This document shows positions 1 through 5,130 of a stretch of 8,380 nucleotides of DNA, in pieces; positions within the stretch are counted from its first letter, which is position 1; each line of letters starts with the position of its first letter. Made by a program: the position numbers and the translations under genes. The notes under the pieces are model-generated. The model was not told the origin of the DNA and made no database searches. It was given only the letters and a program-made list of their open reading frames with translations. Source of the stretch: Ruminococcus sp. UBA4275 (lineage in GTDB: Bacteria > Bacillota > Clostridia > Oscillospirales > Ruminococcaceae). Location: NCBI GenBank assembly GCA_002395085.1, contig DGVV01000076.1:1-8380 (forward strand), written 5' to 3'.

Positions 1-112
1 CGGGGGTGACAACCAAAAGGAAAGGGGACAGGCGCTCCTTCCGTCGCGCAGCCCCCTCTCCTTTAGGTTTTCGCCCCCGAGCCCCCGCTTTCCTTATCCT
101 CTCCCCCTTGCT
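1..112 (+). repeat. Repeat B, copy 1: long imperfect hairpin plus pyrimidine-rich tail
   Basis: Positions 1-27 and 52-79 are imperfect reverse complements (23 of 27 positions), forming a long stem with a loop of about 24 nt. The C/T-rich tail (80-112) that follows also resembles the tail after copy 2 at 2022-2058, so both copies have the same orientation. The window begins inside or at the edge of the element, so its left boundary is unknown. No coding potential is evident. It could be a structured RNA, a MITE-like palindrome or another dispersed intergenic element. Confidence 0.7.
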
Positions 113-120
113 CCTGCGGC

Positions 121-210
121 GGGCAGCGCCCGCGGGCTATTTGCTAAAGTTCTAAATTGGCGTGGTGGAAATCTTTACCTTTTGATTCTAAGGGAACTTT
201 CCATAGAATC
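121..210 (-). repeat. Repeat A, left copy (inverted relative to the other two)
   Basis: The 29 bases at 139-167 are the exact reverse complement of 1891-1919 and match the copy at 2203-2231 at 27 of 29 positions. Similarity to the 2203 copy runs further on both sides: a shared CAGCGCCCGC block at 124-133, and a TCTTT.CCTT.TGATTCTA block at about 172-190. Positions 184-210 also form a small imperfect palindrome (GATTCTAAGGGAA / TTCCATAGAATC). Whether these are recombinase sites or a passive repeat family cannot be told from one window. Confidence 0.75.
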
Positions 211-239
211 GTACTTTTCAGATACGCAGTTCGCTTGGA

Positions 240-276
240 TAGAACTTTAGATCATTGCCAGCGCGGGCTCCGCGCC
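240..276 (+). repeat. Direct repeat on the 3' side of the recombinase gene
   Basis: This 37-bp stretch matches 1904-1940 in the same orientation at 33 of 37 positions. It consists of TAGAACTTTAG, six variable bases, then GCCAGCGCGGGCTCCGCGCC, which is identical in both copies. It ends two bases before the recombinase stop codon. Its GC-rich half contains a short perfect hairpin (GCGCGG-gct-CCGCGC). The pair encloses only the recombinase gene and its promoter region, as expected for the ends (attL/attR-like) of a minimal mobile element. It could equally be two more copies of the local repeat family. Confidence 0.6.
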
Positions 277-278
277 TT

Positions 279-1730
279 TTATGAAAGATAAATCTCCAGA
301 GATTCACCGTCTGCAAATATCCCGCGAATCAGCAGCGCCGCCAGCATCCGCCGCTGCACCGTATCGCACTCCTCCCATGCCGGCATATCACCGCTGCATA
401 CCGGATTCCCACGCAGATTTGCCGTTTTCCGCGCAATCTCACCCCGAATCTGCTGCGCAGCCGATGCCAGCTCCGCAATCGCTGCCCCCTGCGGCTGCGT
501 CATCATCTGCACAATCTCCCCAAGCCGCAGCGTGAGCGCATCCACCTCCGCCCGCTGCGCTGCATCTCCCGCCGCCGGCAAAATTGTTCCGGAAAGCTCC
601 CGCAGACGTTCCGCCAGCACCGTCCCGACCATCTCCTCTGCCGCCGCCACCCGCCAGACCGCCCCCGCTCCCGCACATTTCCCGCGCTTGTGTCCGCCGC
701 AAACAAGATAATCTGCGGAGCGCCCCCGCGAAACCGTCATGGCGCAGCCGCACCGCCTGCAAAAGATGATCCCGCTGAGCCATGTGCGCTGTCCCTTGCC
801 AAGCGTGCGGATTTTGCGCGAAGAATCAAGCTTTTCCTGACACGCCATCCAGATTTCCGGTGCGATGATCCCGCGGTGCAGCGCACAGACTGCCATTGTC
901 CCGTGCAGATTGGTGAAGCGGCTGCTGTTGATGCGACGGTCGGCGTAGAGGTGGATGCCGTGACCTTCCGGCAGCGGCTCAGGTGCGTGGATTTCTGCGC
1001 CCCGCGCCGCGAGATAGGCGTAGATGCGGGCATCTGCCTGCGCGTATACCGGATTGCGCAGCAGCCGGCAGAGTGTTCCGGCAGACCATTCCCCGCCGCG
1101 TGCAGTACGGAAACCCGCACTGTTCCATGCGCGCGCGATGGTCGTGAGCGAGACATCCGGTGCGAGATAGCGCGAAAATGCCGCCGCAACTGCGGGTGCG
1201 CGGTCATCCGGGGCGAACATACCGGTGCGTTTGCCCATGCACAGCGCGGGGATGCGCCGGTAGCCGAGGGGCGGTGCGCCGCCGGTATCGAAGCCCGCTT
1301 TTGCTCTTGCAAATGCTGCATCGCGCACACGTCCGCTGATGGTTTCGCGCTCAAGCTGTGCAAAGACCATCAGCAGACTGCGCATCGCCTGCCCCATCGG
1401 GGAAGCGGTCTCGAAGCGCTCGGTGTACGATAGAAACTCGACGTGCTGTGCGTCAAAATCTGCAAGCAGACGGGTGAAATCTGCGAGATTGCGGCTGATG
1501 CGGTCAAGGCGGTAAACCAGAACCCGCCCGATTTCCCCGCGGGAGACTGCCTGCATCATGGCGCGGAGTGCGGGGCGGGCGGTATTTTTGCCGGAGAAGC
1601 CGCGGTCAGCGTAGACCCGGACTTTTTCAGCGGGGGATGTATCGCGGCGGCAGAGCTGCTCCTGTGTTTCCAGACTGACACTGTCGGCGCGGTCGGCAGA
1701 CTGCCGGACATAGATTGCGGTATCGCGCAA
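279..1730 (-). CDS. Large serine recombinase (resolvase/integrase superfamily)
   Basis: Predicted site-specific DNA recombinase of about 483 residues, near the size of compact phage-type serine integrases. The N-terminal resolvase domain (about 1-145) has the nucleophile motif Y-V-R-Q-S with Ser11, a ADRGFSGKNTARP segment, and the signature YRLDRISRN with its conserved arginines. The Recombinase domain follows (about 150-260). Next comes a zinc beta-ribbon (C-x2-C, then a C-x5-C pair), then a short helical C-terminal region. An upstream TTG at 1772 would add 14 residues, but TTG at 1730 is preferred. It has GGGAGG eight bases upstream and puts the MRDTAIYVRQS start where the family usually begins. 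The gene has its own promoter candidate, is intact, stands alone, and is surrounded by repeats. No transposase, excisionase or cargo gene is visible, so its target (inversion, excision or integration) is unknown. Confidence 0.93.
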   Translation of the reverse strand: MRDTAIYVRQSADRADSVSLETQEQLCRRDTSPAEKVRVYADRGFSGKNTARPALRAMMQAVSRGEIGRVLVYRLDRISRNLADFTRLLADFDAQHVEFLSYTERFETASPMGQAMRSLLMVFAQLERETISGRVRDAAFARAKAGFDTGGAPPLGYRRIPALCMGKRTGMFAPDDRAPAVAAAFSRYLAPDVSLTTIARAWNSAGFRTARGGEWSAGTLCRLLRNPVYAQADARIYAYLAARGAEIHAPEPLPEGHGIHLYADRRINSSRFTNLHGTMAVCALHRGIIAPEIWMACQEKLDSSRKIRTLGKGQRTWLSGIIFCRRCGCAMTVSRGRSADYLVCGGHKRGKCAGAGAVWRVAAAEEMVGTVLAERLRELSGTILPAAGDAAQRAEVDALTLRLGEIVQMMTQPQGAAIAELASAAQQIRGEIARKTANLRGNPVCSGDMPAWEECDTVQRRMLAALLIRGIFADGESLEIYLS

Positions 1731-1738
1731 AGAAATCG

Positions 1739-1744
1739 CCTCCC
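1739..1744 (-). promoter_or_regulatory. Ribosome binding site that decides the recombinase start
   Basis: The minus strand reads GGGAGG, then eight bases, then TTG at 1730. The alternative TTG at 1772 has no comparable purine block upstream. The site lies inside the longer open frame, so it argues for the shorter protein. Confidence 0.65.
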
Positions 1745-1812
1745 GGAGTGCGGGGGGAGCCCCCGCGGGCAATATGCGAAAGATCTATATCAGCTTATTG
1801 CGGATTGCACGC

Positions 1813-1841
1813 ATTTTATTCTTTTGATAACTCGCTTGTAA
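1813..1841 (-). promoter_or_regulatory. Candidate sigma-A promoter of the recombinase
   Basis: On the minus strand, TTACAA (1836-1841), a 17-bp spacer and TAAAAT (1813-1818) give a recognisable -35/-10 pair. The predicted start near 1806 leaves a leader of about 75 nt before the TTG at 1730. It lies between the recombinase gene and repeat A at 1891, so it would invert or excise together with the gene. Confidence 0.5.
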
Positions 1842-1890
1842 CCCGCCAAATAGCATGAATGTTTGCTTAGTGTCACAAGGTACAGACCCG

Positions 1891-1940
1891 CACCACGCCA
1901 ATTTAGAACTTTAGCAAATCGCCAGCGCGGGCTCCGCGCC
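1891..1940 (+). repeat. Repeat A, right copy 1, overlapping the direct repeat
   Basis: Positions 1891-1919 are the exact inverted partner of 139-167. Positions 1904-1940 are the direct-repeat partner of 240-276. The bases before it (GACCCGCACC, about 1885-1894) are shared with the copy near 2203, so the true repeat is longer than the 29-bp core. One sequence thus pairs in inverted orientation with one left copy and in direct orientation with another, which leaves both inversion and excision topologies open. Confidence 0.75.
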
Positions 1941-1950
1941 GCGAATGCAA

Positions 1951-2058
1951 GGGGGACAACCCAAGGAGACAGGGGAGGTTCGCTGCCGCTCACATTCCCC
2001 TATCTCCTTAGGTTTTCCCCCTTCCAATCCCCTTTTCCTGATCCCTTCCCTCTTAGCT
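1951..2058 (+). repeat. Repeat B, copy 2: long imperfect hairpin plus tail
   Basis: Arms 1951-1976 and 1995-2021 are complementary at about 23 of 26 positions. Two of the three mismatches inside the stem would be G-U wobble pairs if the RNA were read from the minus strand. The tail 2022-2058 resembles 80-112. Compared with copy 1, the two arms gained or lost bases at matching places, so the pairing has been kept while the sequence drifted. Confidence 0.7.
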
Positions 2059-2159
2059 AAAGGCTGCCACTCGCGTTTCTGAGAATTGCAGACTTTCATC
2101 GCCCAATCAGCCAATATAGAACGCGGCACGATTCTGTGGAAAATTTGCAGCCTGAATCC

Positions 2160-2251
2160 GAATAGCATTACACTTTCCCTAGAATCATAAGGCAAAGACC
2201 CGCACCGCGCCAATTTAGAACTTTAGCAAAATGCCAGCGGGCGCTGTCCGC
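2160..2251 (+). repeat. Repeat A, right copy 2
   Basis: The core at 2203-2231 matches the 1891 copy at 27 of 29 positions in direct orientation. On its two sides it also resembles the left copy: the reverse complement reads CAGCGCCCGC before the core and a TCTTTGCCTTATGATTCTAG-like block after it. A degenerate core-like piece (GCCAATATAGAAC) lies nearby at about 2108-2120. The stretch 1773-2387 has no convincing gene; it holds the recombinase promoter and these repeats. Confidence 0.7.
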
Positions 2252-2258
2252 CGCCGTA

Positions 2259-2293
2259 CAGAAAGGCTGCCCTGCAAGAGGACAGCCTTTCTG
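2259..2293 (-). terminator. Strong hairpin downstream of the CotH gene
   Basis: An 11-bp perfect stem, CAGAAAGGCTG / CAGCCTTTCTG (2259-2269 and 2283-2293), lies about 95 bases beyond the CotH stop codon. A further two inner pairs are possible. The strand has only a short CCTTTCT run at the end of the stem and no clean U-tract, so termination is likely but not certain. The near-symmetry would let it work in both directions. Confidence 0.5.
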
Positions 2294-2387
2294 CTGATAT
2301 AGGAAAATTGGAGGGATGGCATAATGAATGCAGCCGAATCTGTGGGGGATTCGCTCTGCGCGGGGTGCGGGTGATATGCCGGCAGGA

Positions 2388-4964
2388 TCAGTTGCCGATT
2401 GCTTTGCGGATGACGTCGTTGCGGTAGATCATGAAGTCAACGATGGAGACGTTTTCGCCGCCGTAGGAGAACAGGCCGCCGCCGCCTCCCCACATACCGC
2501 CGCCGCCCCACATTCCGCCGCCGCCCCACATACCGCCGCCGCCCCACATACCGCCGCCGCCGCCGATCTGGAGGCCGTTTGCGGACTTGGCGATATTGGA
2601 TTCAAACTGGTCAGCGGTGAAGAAGAAGCGGGGGTCAGCCTTCACATGGCTGCGGATGAGCGTCGCGAAATCGCGGACAGAGCTTTCCGGATCGCTGTAC
2701 ATCTGCACAATCTGCTTGACATAGCCCTCGTAAAGCTGACGGTATTCCGGAACATCCAGAAGCTTCAGCAGCGGGCGGTCATTCACAGTAGTCTGATAGG
2801 TCGCAGCTTTGATGTCGGAATCGGCAGAAGCGCCGTAATCCATGAAGTTGCCGAGGGCGAGGTTATAGTCCCAGCAGACATAGTGCATCTTGCCCTGCGA
2901 ATACTCCAGATAGTAGTTATGCGCCATCTGGCCGTTATAGCTGTCGTAATTGCAGAGCGCTGCATTGACGGCAAAGCCTTTGAGGAAGCTCGGCACATCG
3001 AGAATCTGCTCGATGAACTTGTAATTGTTTGCGGAGAGCTGATTGATGCCCTGCTTGACTGCGTCGATATGCGCGAGGGTATCATCCGTGCCGAACTTGA
3101 CCTCGAAATTGTCGAGGGACATCGACTGCTTGAAGGAGCAGTCATAGCCGCCGCCCGCGCCCATTTTCTCCGCCGCCTTGTAGAGAACGGCGTCGTCATC
3201 GAGGGCGAGGCGCTCACCGAGGGTTGTGCCGGGCTGCTCCGCGAGGAAATAGAAGCTGTAGAGCGAGCCGTTGACATAGGTATCGGTATAAGCGCAGTTG
3301 GGGGCGTAAGCGCCGATCTCATAGCAGGCGTTATAGCAGAGAATATCACGCATACAGGAAGGATCGGAATACATATTATTCATGCAAAGCTCGGTAAGAC
3401 CGTGATAGTTTGCGTATTTGTCGTATTTATCGAATTTGATGCGGAAGCTGAATTTATCTTTCTTCGCCTGTGCCACGAACATCATCGAGCTGTTGCCCTT
3501 GGGGCGGATGCCGACATTTTTGATGGTCTCGCCGTCGATGGTGACATCGCAGGGATACCATGTTTCGGTCTGCTGCTGGGCTTCTGCGATGAACGCATCC
3601 CAGTTCGGCATATTGATCTCGATTTTGTGGACGCGGGACTGATCAAACAGGCTGCCGTAGAGCAGCTTTGCGGTATCGGTATTGTTGACATCGCTGTAGC
3701 TGCCGGCAGAGAAGCTCTCCTGATTGCCGCTCACTGTTTCGATGCCGCCGGTATAGAGCTGATAGCTGCCGGAGAGGGTCGGGTCAGAGACGATCACATA
3801 GCGGAATTTTTTGAGGGTGTTCTTATCAAAGGCGATATTGCTGCCGCTGGTGAGTGCGATGGGATTGTTCTTCGACCACTGTTTGGTATAATTGAAAGCG
3901 TAGGTTGCCTGCGGCTGCGAGCCGAGGTTTTCGCAGGGCTCATCGCACGCGGTGGCGAGGATGGAACAGCCGTCGAGGGTGATCTTTCCGGCTGCCTTGA
4001 TGCCGTGGTCGCCGCACGCCTGCACATCGCCGCCGGTGAGGGACAGATCGGTCTCTGCCTGCAAAGCGTCGGCGCTGGCTTTGATCCGGATGCTGCCGCC
4101 TGTGATTTCCATATTGCCCTTGGTGGATTTGATGCCGTCGCCTTCGCTGTCGATTTCGAGTGTGCCGTCCTTGACGGTGACAGAGGTTCTGCCGCGGACG
4201 GCGTCTGCATTGCCGGTGGTGACGGCAACTGTGCCGCCGTTGAATTTGAGGTCATTGTTGCAGTGGATGCCGTACTGCAAGCCTGCGCTGATCGCGAGGC
4301 TGCCGCTTCCCTTGACGGTGAGGTCATCCTTGGAATGCAGCACAGCGAAAGCGGGTTCGGTCTCGGCAGCGGGGGCTTCCGAGCCGTCCGAGAGGGAATT
4401 TTCCTTGCCCTCCACGAGGTTGACGGAGGTATTCTCCGCGTTTTCAACCATAATACACGGTGCGGACTGGTTGGTCATGTTCACGCCGTTGAGATAGAGC
4501 TTAACAGTTTTGGTATCGACGGTTTCATCCGGCACATTGACAATGACCTGACCGCCTTCGAGCGAACCGTCGAGATAATAGACACCGGATGCCGTAATGG
4601 TGGCGGTATTGCCGGAGACGGTCACATTTGCGCCTTCTGCGGTGATGCTTCTGCCGTTCAGGTGGATGTAAACGGGGTCAGGTTCGACCTCCGGCACTTC
4701 CTGCTTGAGCAGCGAAAGGTCAATTGCATTGAGTCTGCCGTTGCCGTCGAGATCGGCACTTTGCCAGTTATCGAGCGACGTGCTTTTTGTCAAGAGCCAA
4801 TTCTGGAGCAGCTTGACATCTGCTGCGGTGAGCTGACTGTCACCGTTCAGGTCTCCGACGGCAGCTGCGGATGCACGCGCAGCAGGCAGGGCAGCGAGGC
4901 TGAGCTGTGCCGTGAGGACGGCGATGAGCGCAGCAGCCGCGGCGTTTCTGCGAGTCGTATTCAT
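2388..4964 (-). CDS. Secreted dockerin / beta-helix carbohydrate-binding / CotH-kinase-like protein
   Basis: This 858-residue protein is predicted to be exported and attached to a cellulosome. A signal peptide spans about 1-33. A type I dockerin (37-90) has two calcium-loop repeats: D38, N40, D42, D49 and D71, D73, N75, D82. Residues about 97-345 show repeating short beta strands and Gly/Asn/Asp turns typical of the DUF4353 (Cthe_2159-like) parallel beta-helix, a family linked to acidic-polysaccharide binding. Residues about 440-795 match the CotH family: VGIRPKGNSS (484-493), KFSFRIKFDKY, Asp674 in NYDSYNG, HNYYL, and the WDYN motif with Asp699. A Gly-Met-Trp tract (801-829) precedes the C-terminus. 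CotH proteins are atypical kinases of spore-coat proteins; a role in a secreted cellulosomal protein is unproven. GGGAGGA lies nine to ten bases before the ATG. It sits 166 bp downstream of the CE15 gene and is probably co-transcribed. Confidence 0.95.
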   Translation of the reverse strand: MNTTRRNAAAAALIAVLTAQLSLAALPAARASAAAVGDLNGDSQLTAADVKLLQNWLLTKSTSLDNWQSADLDGNGRLNAIDLSLLKQEVPEVEPDPVYIHLNGRSITAEGANVTVSGNTATITASGVYYLDGSLEGGQVIVNVPDETVDTKTVKLYLNGVNMTNQSAPCIMVENAENTSVNLVEGKENSLSDGSEAPAAETEPAFAVLHSKDDLTVKGSGSLAISAGLQYGIHCNNDLKFNGGTVAVTTGNADAVRGRTSVTVKDGTLEIDSEGDGIKSTKGNMEITGGSIRIKASADALQAETDLSLTGGDVQACGDHGIKAAGKITLDGCSILATACDEPCENLGSQPQATYAFNYTKQWSKNNPIALTSGSNIAFDKNTLKKFRYVIVSDPTLSGSYQLYTGGIETVSGNQESFSAGSYSDVNNTDTAKLLYGSLFDQSRVHKIEINMPNWDAFIAEAQQQTETWYPCDVTIDGETIKNVGIRPKGNSSMMFVAQAKKDKFSFRIKFDKYDKYANYHGLTELCMNNMYSDPSCMRDILCYNACYEIGAYAPNCAYTDTYVNGSLYSFYFLAEQPGTTLGERLALDDDAVLYKAAEKMGAGGGYDCSFKQSMSLDNFEVKFGTDDTLAHIDAVKQGINQLSANNYKFIEQILDVPSFLKGFAVNAALCNYDSYNGQMAHNYYLEYSQGKMHYVCWDYNLALGNFMDYGASADSDIKAATYQTTVNDRPLLKLLDVPEYRQLYEGYVKQIVQMYSDPESSVRDFATLIRSHVKADPRFFFTADQFESNIAKSANGLQIGGGGGMWGGGGMWGGGGMWGGGGMWGGGGGLFSYGGENVSIVDFMIYRNDVIRKAIGN
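2490..2561 (-). repeat. Four 18-bp tandem repeats encoding GGGGMW
   Basis: Four units with an exact 18-bp period (CCACAT at 2490, 2508, 2526 and 2544 on the plus strand) encode four Gly-Gly-Gly-Gly-Met-Trp units near residue 801-829 of the CotH protein. The units differ by one silent base (ATACC or ATTCC). The low-complexity, in-frame period makes copy-number change by slippage likely without breaking the gene. Confidence 0.92.
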
Positions 4965-5076
4965 GATTAAAGTTCCTCCCAGTGTTTCGGTACAAAAACG
5001 GGACAGCGCAGAGGAATCTCAGCAGAGGACTCTCTGTGTGCAGCGTTTCTGTCAGAGTGTTGTGATGCCCGCAGGC

Positions 5077-5106
5077 GGGGATGCGGTATGAGACGGGCGC
5101 ATCCCC
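5077..5106 (-). other. Intergenic hairpin between the CE15 and CotH genes
   Basis: A perfect 9-bp stem (GGGGATGCG / CGCATCCCC) with a 12-nt loop lies 25 bases beyond the CE15 stop. No U-tract follows on the minus strand, so it is not a standard intrinsic terminator. It could be an RNA processing or stabilising element that sets the ratio of the two proteins, or a partial terminator. No -35/-10 pair was seen between it and the CotH start. Confidence 0.6.
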
Positions 5107-5130
5107 GTGCGGACTTTTTCTGTTTCTGGC

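Noticed and set aside
690..1433. Long plus-strand frames opposite the recombinase
   Set aside because: Cys/Arg-rich translations without motifs; shadows of the recombinase frame.
1731..1772. Fourteen extra N-terminal residues of the recombinase from TTG at 1772
   Set aside because: No ribosome binding site before it, and the family normally starts a few residues before the Y-x-R-x-S motif, which the TTG at 1730 provides.
1..2300. CRISPR array
   Set aside because: Repeats are few, irregularly spaced and in mixed orientation, with no cas gene in the window.
2324..2374. 16-codon plus-strand frame with a good ribosome binding site (GGAGGG)
   Set aside because: No promoter, no recognisable product, and it lies in the 3' region of the CotH transcript; spacing is probably chance.
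2328..4970. 880-codon open frame on the plus strand, with a GGAGGG upstream
   Set aside because: It is antisense to the whole CotH gene and codes for low-complexity Ala/Val/Asp/Glu-rich sequence with no domain. The minus-strand frame has a signal peptide, dockerin and CotH motifs. The open frame follows from GC-rich codon use.
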